Below, one piece after another: positions 18,505-27,129 of a DNA stretch of 64,000 bases. How positions within the stretch are numbered: the first letter of the stretch is position 1; each line of letters begins with the position of its first letter. The DNA comes from Crateriforma conspicua (lineage in GTDB: Bacteria > Planctomycetota > Planctomycetia > Pirellulales > Pirellulaceae): contig NZ_CP036319.1 of the NCBI RefSeq assembly GCF_007752935.1, forward strand, positions 5,994,501-6,058,500. The letters run 5' to 3'. The notes below the pieces were generated by a model that saw only the letters and a list, made by a program, of their open reading frames with translations, did not search any database and was not told the origin of the DNA. A program made the position numbers and the translations under genes.

Positions 18505-19938
18505 CTAGGAACTGTTGGAAAACCAACGATACAGCCGGCCGGGGGGCAAATCTGGCGTCAGTGGTGACGGCGTCATTCCAAATCGCTGGGCGACGCGTGC
18601 CGCAGCCATGCGCCCACTGCGAACCGCTCCTTCCATCGTCGATGGCCAGCCGGTATCGACCCAGTCGCCTGCCAGAAATAGACCATCAACGGGTGTGTCG
18701 GTGGCCGGCCGCAATTCCTGAACCTGGGGAGTCACCGAGAAAACGGAATTTGGGTCGGTTACAACGCGATGCCGCAACAGTTTGGCATCCCGCGCGGCTG
18801 GAAAGAAGTCTCGCAGTTCCTGCATCACATGCGAAACCAACGCGTCTTTCGATTCGCCTGCAATATCCACCGCACCACTGATCACGACCTGGTGATAAAA
18901 CACCGGAGTTTCGCGAATCAAATCGTCGGTCGAATGATGCTTGGTTTCTGCGATCGGTTCGCGGAACAACCATTGGGCCAACGTCCCCACCAACACCACG
19001 TGCGGCAGCGTTGTGATCGGTCGGTCTAGCCAAAGATGGATTCCTGTGATCGCGCTGGATGGAATCGATGTAAACCGGGTGAACCAATGCTGGCCACGGT
19101 CGTTATCCATTTGCCAATCGATCTTTGCCATCTGATGCCAGGGCACCGCGGCAATCACCGCATCAGCCGTCTGCTGTTCGCCGGCCGTTCGAATCTGAAA
19201 CGGGCCATCACTGCGGACAACCGTTCGCACCGGAGCCCCTCGCACGACATCGACCCCGTTGCGTTGGATCCGTTCGGTTGCCTGAATCCCAAACAACTCA
19301 GACAACGGCATTGCGGGGACCCAGACATCGGACGCATCGGGATGCGACGCGAAACCATCCAGAATCACTTTCTGTGCAGCATCCGCCGCCGCGTTTCGTG
19401 TGTGTTCACCCAACGCACTGACCAGGATCACATCCCAGAAACTGGCGATGCAAGCATCGTCCTGTCGGTTGCGAATCAACCATTGCTTGGCCGTCAGTTG
19501 TCGCAAGTCCGACTCCGGCGTTCGCATCAAACGCCAAACCCCGTAAGCGACACGACACTTCTGGGACCAGGACAAATAACTTAGCCGTCCGAACGCTCCG
19601 GCCAGATGCAAAGGTGGCGGGATTCGGCGAGATGCCGCAAAGCGACTGCTGCCGCTGCGATGCAAAAACGTCAATTGATCGTACACGCGGAAATGCCGAT
19701 CCAAATCCATCCGCCGGACAAAGTCGATGAAGTTTGTACAGCACCCCATTGCGACGTGCTGGCAATAATCAACGGTTTGCCCGGACGCCGAATCATGGAA
19801 CGACCCTGCGCGACCACCCGTTTGTCGTCGGGATTCAATCAAACGGATCGCCACATTGTTGGCCCCAAACCGGGACAACGATTCGGCAGCGGCCAAACCC
19901 GCCAAACCACCGCCAATGATGGTCACCCGCGCGGTCAT
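18505..19938 (-). CDS. hpnE: Hydroxysqualene dehydroxylase
   Basis: 477 residues, an FAD-dependent protein of the phytoene-desaturase/amine-oxidase superfamily. It opens VTIIGGGLAGLAAAESLSRF, then RQTGGRAGSF, and ends with LFLAGDWVDTGWPSTMEGAV, the C-terminal FAD-binding segment. In the HpnCDE route HpnE reduces hydroxysqualene to squalene. The ATG at 19938 overlaps the hpnD stop codon (ATGA). Position as third gene after hpnC and hpnD makes the assignment strong. Squalene could feed hopanoid or sterol-like lipids, but no cyclase gene lies in the window. Confidence 0.9.
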   Translation of the reverse strand: MTARVTIIGGGLAGLAAAESLSRFGANNVAIRLIESRRQTGGRAGSFHDSASGQTVDYCQHVAMGCCTNFIDFVRRMDLDRHFRVYDQLTFLHRSGSSRFAASRRIPPPLHLAGAFGRLSYLSWSQKCRVAYGVWRLMRTPESDLRQLTAKQWLIRNRQDDACIASFWDVILVSALGEHTRNAAADAAQKVILDGFASHPDASDVWVPAMPLSELFGIQATERIQRNGVDVVRGAPVRTVVRSDGPFQIRTAGEQQTADAVIAAVPWHQMAKIDWQMDNDRGQHWFTRFTSIPSSAITGIHLWLDRPITTLPHVVLVGTLAQWLFREPIAETKHHSTDDLIRETPVFYHQVVISGAVDIAGESKDALVSHVMQELRDFFPAARDAKLLRHRVVTDPNSVFSVTPQVQELRPATDTPVDGLFLAGDWVDTGWPSTMEGAVRSGRMAAARVAQRFGMTPSPLTPDLPPGRLYRWFSNSS

Positions 19939-20927
19939 GTTTTGATCGATGGTTCGGACCGCATTTGCAACTCCGCCGGCGGAAGCGGCAGACGACGGTA
20001 CCAGGGCCGCACCAAATGCCCCAACGCCAACGACCAACGATCACGTCGACTTAACCGAACCCGACGTTCGGCCACCGCCCCTGGGTCTTCGGCGATCTGC
20101 TGCAACAAACGTCGATAGGTTCGCCACATCATGCTGAACATCGGCTTGCCGTCGTCGTGAATGCTGTCCCACAACTCCCAGGAACTGTCGAACAGACGTT
20201 CTGCGCGGCAAATTTCATCGCGAATCAGACATTGAAATCGATCGTCTCGGCGTGGCGACAACAAATCATCTTCGCTCAGACCGTGCTGTTCATAGTGTTG
20301 GCGAGGCAAGTAGATGCGGCCGCGTGAAGCGTCTTCTTTGACGTCCCGCAAAATGTTGGTCAGTTGAAATGCCAAGCCACAATCGACCGCGGGTCGCACC
20401 GGCAATGGAGAATCGAATTGCCAGATGTGCAAGCACGCCAATCCGACCGCCGATGCGACCAGATAGCAATAGTGCTCCAGTTGTTCAAAAGTATCAAAGC
20501 GTGTCTTTTGCTGATCGGCCATCACGCCATCGACGATCTCCAGCAGATACCGCGATGGAATTTCGAATCGCTGTGCCGCGTCACGAAGCGCTGGCAAGAT
20601 TTGGACCGCCACGTCGGGCAGACCGGATGGGATGGGATCCACATCACCGGTCGGTGACCTTGGCATCTTGGGCGTGACCAACGTGTCTTCGCCGATAAGG
20701 TTCAACGCAACCGTTTGTCGCCACCACGTCAACGCTCGGGACCGAAGTGCGACTGGTTCGTGGCTGTCGCCCACGTCATCGGTGATCCGTGCAAACGCGT
20801 ACAACGCATGCATGGCATTTCGTTTGGTGGCTGGCAACAACCAAAACGAACGATAAAAGTTGCTGCCGCTGCGTCGGGCGATCTGCTTGGCACAACGATA
20901 ACTGGCTTCAATCGAATCAACCGTCAC
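19935..20927 (-). CDS. hpnD: Presqualene diphosphate synthase
   Basis: 330 residues of the squalene/phytoene synthase fold. The first aspartate-rich site is YAFARITDDVGD near residue 43; the second is NILRDVKEDASRGRIYLP near residue 190. It joins two farnesyl diphosphates into presqualene diphosphate. It starts with GTG inside the hpnC stop (GTGA) and ends overlapping the hpnE start (ATGA), so all three are coupled. Without the neighbours it could be read as a phytoene synthase; the hpnC and hpnE partners decide for HpnD. Confidence 0.9.
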   Translation of the reverse strand: MTVDSIEASYRCAKQIARRSGSNFYRSFWLLPATKRNAMHALYAFARITDDVGDSHEPVALRSRALTWWRQTVALNLIGEDTLVTPKMPRSPTGDVDPIPSGLPDVAVQILPALRDAAQRFEIPSRYLLEIVDGVMADQQKTRFDTFEQLEHYCYLVASAVGLACLHIWQFDSPLPVRPAVDCGLAFQLTNILRDVKEDASRGRIYLPRQHYEQHGLSEDDLLSPRRDDRFQCLIRDEICRAERLFDSSWELWDSIHDDGKPMFSMMWRTYRRLLQQIAEDPGAVAERRVRLSRRDRWSLALGHLVRPWYRRLPLPPAELQMRSEPSIKT

Positions 20928-21934
20928 AACGCCCCCCCGCCTTTATCGGTTCCGGCGACCGACGTTCGATCCGCTTCCCGCGGTGACACCAGGTTCAGTT
21001 GCGGTCGCAACATCGACGCCAGCATCAAACGAAATTGCGTGGCTTTGCCGACAATCGGACGCTCCGCCAAGACGTCGTAGTCGATCGACGCGATGGCATC
21101 CAAGGTTGCCAGACCACCCCGCACAAAAAGCGACAGGTCGCGTGCCAGCCACGACGGAACCCGATCAATCAATTCGGCCCCGTCGACGAAATACCGTCGC
21201 GTTTGATCACACTGGAACTGCAGTAGATCGCGCAAAGGTTTTGGCGTCCGCTCGGCGTGCAACATTTCGGAATCAACACCGAAGTTTCGCATGGATTGCT
21301 GGGGCAGATAGACCCGTCCGATGTCGCGGTCGCGTGCAACGTCTTGCCAAAAATTCGCCAACTGCAACCCGGTACAAATCAAATCGGACAGCCTTGCATT
21401 GGTCTCGTTCAACGCCCCGGCAAGGGCCAGCACCAATCGCCCGACCGGATCGGCACTCCGGCGGCAATACATCAACAGATCGTCCATGGTTTCGTACTGA
21501 CGCTGGCTTTGGTCTTGTCGAAACGCATCCAACAGATCGTCGAAAGGTCGTCGAGGCAATTCAAAGGCCCGAATCGTGTCGGATAGCGCGACGAAAATTC
21601 CGGTGACCGCACGACCGTCATAAATACGCGAAATCTGATCGGCGTATCCTTCCAATCCGGCCAGTGCCGATGTCGTATCAGGCGACTGGTCGGCCAAATC
21701 GTCGGCCGTCCGACAGTAAGCGTACACATCGAAAAAGGGCTGACGCAGTCGTCGCGGCAGAAACACCGATGCGACGACGAAATTTTCATAATTGGATCTC
21801 GCAATTCTGCGGCACCGCTGACGCGATTGTGCCAACGTCAACGGACCGTCCGGGTCGGTCCATCCACATTCCGGGTTAGACGACTCCCCGAATCGACGGT
21901 TATCCTGGCCGGTGGTGGACGGACCCGTCTTCAT
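20924..21934 (-). CDS. hpnC: Hydroxysqualene synthase (squalene synthase HpnC)
   Basis: 336 residues, same fold as hpnD but with HpnC features: ARSNYENFVVASVFLPRRL at the start, YCRTADDLADQ as first Asp site and ARDRDIGRVYLP as second. It converts presqualene diphosphate to hydroxysqualene. The ATG at 21934 follows GGAAAGG, a usable ribosome site. Only 24 bases separate this start from the divergent ispH start, so promoters for at least one gene must lie inside the other's coding sequence. The operon order is hpnC-hpnD-hpnE. Confidence 0.88.
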   Translation of the reverse strand: MKTGPSTTGQDNRRFGESSNPECGWTDPDGPLTLAQSRQRCRRIARSNYENFVVASVFLPRRLRQPFFDVYAYCRTADDLADQSPDTTSALAGLEGYADQISRIYDGRAVTGIFVALSDTIRAFELPRRPFDDLLDAFRQDQSQRQYETMDDLLMYCRRSADPVGRLVLALAGALNETNARLSDLICTGLQLANFWQDVARDRDIGRVYLPQQSMRNFGVDSEMLHAERTPKPLRDLLQFQCDQTRRYFVDGAELIDRVPSWLARDLSLFVRGGLATLDAIASIDYDVLAERPIVGKATQFRLMLASMLRPQLNLVSPREADRTSVAGTDKGGGAL

Positions 21935-21958
21935 TCGCCTTTCCTTTTCGAGCAATTG

Positions 21959-22915
21959 ATGAAAGTTATCCTGGCTGCCCCACGTGGATTTTGTGCCGGC
22001 GTCAACATGGCGATCGAATCGTTGGATTTGACGCTCCGCAAATTCGGTCCGCCGGTGTATGTGTACCACGAAATCGTGCACAACCAGCATGTCGTGGAAA
22101 CCTTCCGCGAGAAAGGCGCGGTGTTCGTTGATCACGTCGACGAAGTGCCCGATGGTGGCGTGCTGATGTTTTCCGCTCACGGTGTCAGCCCCGAAATCCG
22201 CGACCAGGCCCGCCGGCGGAACCTGCATGCCTTGGATGCGACTTGTCCCTTGGTCACCAAAGTGCACCTGGAAGCCATCAAGTACGCCAAGGAAGGGTAC
22301 ACAATTTTGCTGATCGGACACGAAGGTCACGACGAGGTACTTGGCACCATGGGCGAAGCCCCCGAAGCCATTGTCTTGGTCGAAGACGAAGACGACGTGG
22401 ACCGCTTGGAATTCGCCGAAGGCACGAAACTGGCCTATCTGACGCAAACCACCCTAAGCGTTGACGATGCCAACCGAGTCATCCGACGTCTGCGGCAAAG
22501 ATTTCCCGAGATCCATAGTCCGCCGAAGGAAGACATTTGCTACGCCACGCAGAATCGCCAGGAGGCCGTCAAACTACTGAGCGAAGAAGCCGATGTCGTG
22601 CTGGTTCTTGGCAGCCAAAACAGCAGCAACAGCCAACGCCTTGCCGAACTTGGCCGTGAACGAAACAAAAAATCCTATTTGATCGATGGCCCACAAGACC
22701 TGTCGAAAGACCAGTTTTCCGATGACGACGTGATCATGATCACCGCGGGGGCCAGTGCCCCGGAATCCGTCGTCCAGGCCACCATCGAATGGCTGAGCGA
22801 CAATTTCAACGTCACTGTCGAATCCCAGTCGGTTCGGGAGGAAGACGTCCATTTCCCGCTTCCCAAACCACTGCGTCCATTTGCCAAGCAATTGGCCGGA
22901 GAATCCCAATCCTAG
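21959..22915 (+). CDS. ispH: 4-Hydroxy-3-methylbut-2-enyl diphosphate reductase
   Basis: 318 residues, full length. This is the last enzyme of the MEP pathway, reducing HMBPP to IPP and DMAPP with a [4Fe-4S] cluster. Cluster cysteines: C12 in APRGFCAGV, the Cys in DATCPLVTK near residue 97, and the one in EDICYATQNRQ near residue 196. Substrate motifs GHEGHDE and SQNSSNSQRL are intact. ATG 21959 starts right at the conserved N-terminus. It is head to head with the squalene operon, so C5 supply and squalene formation share one intergenic region. Confidence 0.96.
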   Translation: MKVILAAPRGFCAGVNMAIESLDLTLRKFGPPVYVYHEIVHNQHVVETFREKGAVFVDHVDEVPDGGVLMFSAHGVSPEIRDQARRRNLHALDATCPLVTKVHLEAIKYAKEGYTILLIGHEGHDEVLGTMGEAPEAIVLVEDEDDVDRLEFAEGTKLAYLTQTTLSVDDANRVIRRLRQRFPEIHSPPKEDICYATQNRQEAVKLLSEEADVVLVLGSQNSSNSQRLAELGRERNKKSYLIDGPQDLSKDQFSDDDVIMITAGASAPESVVQATIEWLSDNFNVTVESQSVREEDVHFPLPKPLRPFAKQLAGESQS

Positions 22916-22922
22916 GGCCGTC

Positions 22923-23870
22923 CTACCGCGGCGCGACACCGTGGCGACGCAAGAAACCGTCGATATCATCGACCACCCGCAAGATCCACTCCGGACGATT
23001 CCAATGCCCGTGTTTGGCATCAGGGTGAACGATCAATTCGACCGGCCGCTGCAGTGATCGCATTTTGTCGCGTGACGCCTGATTCCGTTCCGGTGAATCT
23101 AGGGATCCACAGATAAACAGTGTCGGTGGCATCGTCGCGTCAATCTTTTGATGCGCATCGGCCAGTTGATAAAGGTCCCGCTTTTGATCAACGTCGCCGC
23201 CGATCCAGTTGACCGCGTTGCTGTTTTCCGGATCTGACTTGGAACGTTGGGCCACCGATCCGGTCAGCATTTGCAGGGGGCCGGCCATGATCACCGCCGC
23301 GTCCAGATGCGTGGAAACGCCATCGATTGCCCCGGGATGACGCAAACGAGGTTCATCGTCACCCGCCGCCATCAGCCCGACCAAATGTCCGCCCGCCGAA
23401 CCGCCCACGGCCGCCAATCGTGTTGCGTCCAGACCGTATCGCTCCGCCGAATGCCGCAAAAATGCCACCGCCGCATTGCAATCCCGGATGGCAGCCGGAA
23501 AACGGGCTTCACCGCCCAAGCGATACTCCACAGCTGCCGTCGCATACCCGCGCTCGGCGAATCGCAGAGACAAGGCACGAAATTTTTCCTTGTCCCCCTT
23601 TAGCCATCCGCCGCCGTGCACGACGACCAGAATCGGCGGGGGCGCATCCGCGGCGGGGCGAAACAAATCCAAGTGCAGCTTTCGCCCGTCAACTTCGGCG
23701 TACACCACATCCAAATCGGCAGTGATGTTCTTTGGGATCGTCGTCGATTTTGGGGAAGACGTCGCGGATTGCGCGGAAACTTGCCGGCCGGCGTCCCCGG
23801 CCATTACGACCGACAGCAATACGACGGCAACGATGCCTAGATTTCGGTTCATCGGGGACATTCGCATCAC
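22923..23870 (-). CDS. Secreted alpha/beta-hydrolase (esterase/lipase-like)
   Basis: 315 residues. A hydrophobic signal (LGIVAVVLLSVVMAGDAG) leads into an esterase fold: oxyanion motif VVHGGGW, nucleophile elbow GGSAGGHL, and the late His in DAKHGHW. It resembles the BD-FAE/hormone-sensitive-lipase esterases that planctomycetes export, often acting on acetyl or feruloyl esters of polysaccharides. Several starts are possible: GTG 23870 (overlapping the stop of the upstream gene as GTGA), ATG 23867 or ATG 23861. The substrate is unknown, and the neighbours suggest glycan processing. Confidence 0.8.
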   Translation of the reverse strand: MMRMSPMNRNLGIVAVVLLSVVMAGDAGRQVSAQSATSSPKSTTIPKNITADLDVVYAEVDGRKLHLDLFRPAADAPPPILVVVHGGGWLKGDKEKFRALSLRFAERGYATAAVEYRLGGEARFPAAIRDCNAAVAFLRHSAERYGLDATRLAAVGGSAGGHLVGLMAAGDDEPRLRHPGAIDGVSTHLDAAVIMAGPLQMLTGSVAQRSKSDPENSNAVNWIGGDVDQKRDLYQLADAHQKIDATMPPTLFICGSLDSPERNQASRDKMRSLQRPVELIVHPDAKHGHWNRPEWILRVVDDIDGFLRRHGVAPR

Positions 23871-25174
23871 GGTGTATCCAGCGATTTGATTTTCAGTTGG
23901 CTGTAGGTTGCATCCGTTGTCTCGTCGTGTCCCTGGATCATGATCGTCCCAGGATCCAAACGCAGACCTCGCCGTGGATTTTCGTCCGGATCACGATCGT
24001 CGGTCACATCACTGACCTGCAATCCGTTGACCCATGCGGCGATACGGGGGCCACGCGTGGTCAACAGAATCACGTTTTTCTGCTTCGGCTTTCCGGCAAC
24101 GATGCGAGCGTCTTGGCGGCGAAAGATCCCACCGACGCCACAATCGGCCGGCTTCAACGGATTGCCGTCGATGATTTCGTTGCTGACCTGGCATTCGTAT
24201 CCCATCAATTCATCGCCGGGGATACAGCGGAAAAAGATGCCGGAATTGCTGGTCGGTTCATCCATTTGATACTCGGCCAGCAAATTGAAATCGGCAAAGC
24301 GTTTTTCTGTTTCCAGTTGTGTTTTGCCACCTTTCACCCGCAAACCGCCTTCGTCGGTGCGTTTGAATTCGCCCGACATTTCCGGGTAGGTTTTCCAGCC
24401 GTCCAGGCCTTCACCCAGCATGCTTTCCAGCCCCAGCGGCCGCAGCTTGACGTCGCGGAATTCGATTCGCCCGCTGTTCTTCTGCAGCCCGATGCGTCCG
24501 GCAGCCAACGGCTCGGGATCGGTGTATTCACACACCACTTCGCCGTCCAAACGGACCGTCAGTTGATCGCCACGCAGCACCATGTTCATCGTGCGCCACG
24601 TGTCAAACTTCTGCTGGACGTCGACCTTTTGGCGTTGCACGACGCTTGCCGTTGGAAACGGATTGTCGTCCGGCGCGATGTTGACCTCGTAGCAATCGCT
24701 GCCCGGATCATCCACTTCCAAAGGTGTCCGTAAAAACACGCCACTGTTGGTCGTGGGCGTCGCTTTGAACTGCACCGACAGTTCGTAATCGGCCCAAGGA
24801 ATGGATGTACAAAGCAGGCTGACTTCGCCCTGATCGGCGACCAACGTTCCGTCTTCGATTCGCCAGTTGGCGTTGCCAGCGATGTCCCAGCCGAACAACG
24901 TGTGGCCGTCGAACAATCGGATCCAGCCTTCGGATGCTTCCTCCGGTGTCAGGCAGGCGGCCAGCAATTCGTCCGCGGTGGCCTCGTATGCCTGGGGCGC
25001 GTAAACCGTCGGTTCGGCATCGGATTGCGAAGCGGCCGAATCTTCCGCGGGCTTTTCGACCGTTGCGGTGTCCCGGCGACATCCGATGGCAACACCGAAC
25101 AACACTATCACGACAAGCAATACATGCCGGTGGGACGCGGGTCGGTTCGCGATCATCTGCATTCCCATCACCAT
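23867..25174 (-). CDS. Lipoprotein with two DUF1080 (3-keto-disaccharide hydrolase-like) domains
   Basis: 435 residues. The N-terminus is a lipoprotein signal ending in the lipobox VAIGC. Two concanavalin-like DUF1080 units follow. The first has WIRLFDGHTLFGWDI and NSGVFLRTP, the second GWKTYPEMSGEF and NSGIFFRCIP, so the protein is an internal duplication. Such proteins are abundant in planctomycetes; some relatives hydrolyse 3-keto-glycosides. The start is uncertain: ATG 25174 lies right after the sulfotransferase stop, while ATG 25156 (MIANRPASHRH) gives an ideal lipoprotein signal. The stop overlaps the esterase start, so the three genes form an operon. Confidence 0.82.
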   Translation of the reverse strand: MVMGMQMIANRPASHRHVLLVVIVLFGVAIGCRRDTATVEKPAEDSAASQSDAEPTVYAPQAYEATADELLAACLTPEEASEGWIRLFDGHTLFGWDIAGNANWRIEDGTLVADQGEVSLLCTSIPWADYELSVQFKATPTTNSGVFLRTPLEVDDPGSDCYEVNIAPDDNPFPTASVVQRQKVDVQQKFDTWRTMNMVLRGDQLTVRLDGEVVCEYTDPEPLAAGRIGLQKNSGRIEFRDVKLRPLGLESMLGEGLDGWKTYPEMSGEFKRTDEGGLRVKGGKTQLETEKRFADFNLLAEYQMDEPTSNSGIFFRCIPGDELMGYECQVSNEIIDGNPLKPADCGVGGIFRRQDARIVAGKPKQKNVILLTTRGPRIAAWVNGLQVSDVTDDRDPDENPRRGLRLDPGTIMIQGHDETTDATYSQLKIKSLDTP

Positions 25175-25175
25175 C

Positions 25176-26411
25176 TCAAGTTGTTTCCACATTGTGCGAT
25201 TCATGTTCGGGCCGATCGTAGCCGTATCGTCGAAAGTATTCGCCCCAACGATCCAGCAAGACCTTTTCGGTCGCGGCATCCAGACGGTGCCGATTGGTTT
25301 GATAGCCGCGGTGTTCCGTCTCGGCCCATCGGCAAAAGTCTTCTTCGACCGAATCAAAATCGGCCAGACGCAATGTGTCGTAGATGTGCCGCAACGATTC
25401 GACGGGATCGGCCACCAGATCCTCGTAACGCATTTCGATCAGACGCTGCGAAGGCACTTGTTCGCACGCGTCAAAATACGCTTCGTACATCCGCTGAAAA
25501 CAATCCAGCACATACTCCTGCATCGCGGGTTCGTCGCCGTTGGGCGACTGCAGGGCTTGGGCTTCATCCAAACTGCGCCACAACCGACAGGTGGAAGGAA
25601 ACAGACTGCGGGGATCACGCGTCAGGTGAATGAACTTGGCATCGGGAAACTGGCGAGCCAGCATCGCAAGCCGTCCGGTGTGCGTGGGACTTTTGACGAT
25701 CAACGGTCGTTGGGTCGCCACCGAAACACGCAGCAAGAACCGACGCAACGTTTCCAGCCACTGGTGCCGGGCCGCATCGTCGACGTTCCAAAACGTCAAA
25801 TAGTCCAGATCGACTGGGGGTTCATTGGGAAACGCGATGCGTCGATACGGCGACGGCAAGCCCAAGTTCATCAACGCGAATTCGTCTTCCTGGGGACGGT
25901 CCCATCCGGCCGCCATGTTGTCCATCGGACGTTTACCGGGCAGCAACCATTTGAAAAACTTTCGAAAGAACCATTCGGAAACCAGAAAGTGGCTGGGCGC
26001 AAAGCACTGGAACGTCGAAGGACTGCTGAACCGTTCGTCGCGGACCAGCAATTCGTGCAGCAAGGTGGTTCCGCTGCGCCAGTGCCCGATGATGAAGACG
26101 GGTGCCGATTGAAATTCGGCTTCGCGAACCTTCTTGGCAAAGAAAGCGGATTCCACACCGGCAAGAATCGTGTTGACCGGCGTCGCCAGCGAAACGCTGA
26201 TCGCCATCGGCCAACGTGACGGGGAGAGCCGGAATTTTCCACCGCGCAGCAAACCCAGCCATCCGCCCGGTCGCATCCCATGCCAAAAACGAGGGGAATA
26301 GAACGGATAGCGATGGAATTCCTGGCTCGGCGGTTTCGCCTGGTCAGAAGTCGTGGTCGTCGTCGGTGCGTCAGCTGACGGCAGCGACGTGGGGGAATCG
26401 GTGGGGGGCAA
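25176..26411 (-). CDS. Sulfotransferase family protein
   Basis: 411 residues. The PAPS 5'-phosphosulfate loop is FIIGHWRSGTTLLHELL near residue 107, and the 3'-phosphate site is likely FIHLTRDPRSLFPS near residue 262. MRYEDLVADP is the conserved late motif of the family. It would transfer sulfate from PAPS to a glycan, lipid or small molecule. It is first gene of an operon with the DUF1080 lipoprotein and esterase. The start is uncertain: the frame opens at TTG 26411 without a clear ribosome site, and the first 30 residues are Ser/Thr/Pro-rich and may be partly untranslated. Confidence 0.85.
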   Translation of the reverse strand: MPPTDSPTSLPSADAPTTTTTSDQAKPPSQEFHRYPFYSPRFWHGMRPGGWLGLLRGGKFRLSPSRWPMAISVSLATPVNTILAGVESAFFAKKVREAEFQSAPVFIIGHWRSGTTLLHELLVRDERFSSPSTFQCFAPSHFLVSEWFFRKFFKWLLPGKRPMDNMAAGWDRPQEDEFALMNLGLPSPYRRIAFPNEPPVDLDYLTFWNVDDAARHQWLETLRRFLLRVSVATQRPLIVKSPTHTGRLAMLARQFPDAKFIHLTRDPRSLFPSTCRLWRSLDEAQALQSPNGDEPAMQEYVLDCFQRMYEAYFDACEQVPSQRLIEMRYEDLVADPVESLRHIYDTLRLADFDSVEEDFCRWAETEHRGYQTNRHRLDAATEKVLLDRWGEYFRRYGYDRPEHESHNVETT

Positions 26412-26784
26412 CGGAGACCGATCGGGTGAGAGATTTTCGTGCCGATGGAGTCGGAGCGGCAGATTTTACGAAACCAAACCGTTCTAACCAATGTATCCAC
26501 CGTTGGGATGGGGGATCGGCCAAACCGACGCCTGTCGAAAACCAGGTCTGACCGTAGCAACGACTTCACACGAATCCTTCCCTTCGGCCCCGCAAGGTGT
26601 TCATCCCGATATTTCCCGCCTCCGTTCCCCCGCGCATCTCGCATCCCCGCCTCGGTTGGAACTCGGCGGGCGATTACACTTTCGCACAGCGATGTCGCAG
26701 CGTGCCGAACATTTGTTCCGTCAATTCAGGGCCGCCCCGCGACAATTCGTATCCCCATGCGGCTTTTCCGATACGACTGGTTTT
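26412..26784. other. Divergent intergenic region, no gene recognised
   Basis: 373 bases between the start of the sulfotransferase gene (minus) and the MazG-like gene (plus). It must hold promoters for both directions. I found no convincing -35/-10 pair, RNA gene, riboswitch or repeat by eye. In-frame extension of the MazG-like frame into this region has no family resemblance. Confidence 0.5.
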
Positions 26785-27129
26785 ATGAGCTCATCGACGT
26801 CCCCGTCCGATTCCACCCGCGGCGAATCTCTGACGTTCGCCGATTTGCAGCGTCACATCCGTGAAATGTACTTCGAAAAAGACGTTCAACGGGGCGTCGA
26901 TGGCACCTTCATGTGGTTGATGGAAGAAGTCGGGGAACTGGCTGCGGCACTGCGTGGCGATGACCGCGAGAACTTGGCCGAAGAATTCGCCGACGTGATC
27001 GCCTGGCTGGTCACGATCGCCAACGTGGCCGACGTGGATCTGACGGCCGCACTGACCCAAAAATATGGCCGTGGATGCCCCGGATGTCGCCGGCTGGTCT
27101 GCGAATGTCCCCAAGGAGAAAAGCCGTGA
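26785..27129 (+). CDS. MazG-like nucleotide pyrophosphohydrolase
   Basis: 114 residues, one all-alpha NTP pyrophosphatase domain. The metal-binding helices read MEEVGELAAALRG and EEFADVIAWLVTIAN, the EEVGE...EEFADV pattern of MazG/dCTPase-like enzymes. It would hydrolyse a (possibly damaged) nucleoside triphosphate to the monophosphate. The C-terminus has a small cysteine cluster, CPGCRRLVCEC, that may bind a metal. ATG 26785 gives the expected domain length. The next gene begins inside its stop codon (GTGA), suggesting coupling with an exported protein of unknown function. Confidence 0.85.
   Translation: MSSSTSPSDSTRGESLTFADLQRHIREMYFEKDVQRGVDGTFMWLMEEVGELAAALRGDDRENLAEEFADVIAWLVTIANVADVDLTAALTQKYGRGCPGCRRLVCECPQGEKP

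Noticed and set aside
23732-26219. Two plus-strand frames of 333 and 383 codons opposite the DUF1080 and sulfotransferase genes
   Set aside because: Antisense shadows; minus-strand genes have lipobox, DUF1080 and PAPS-binding motifs.
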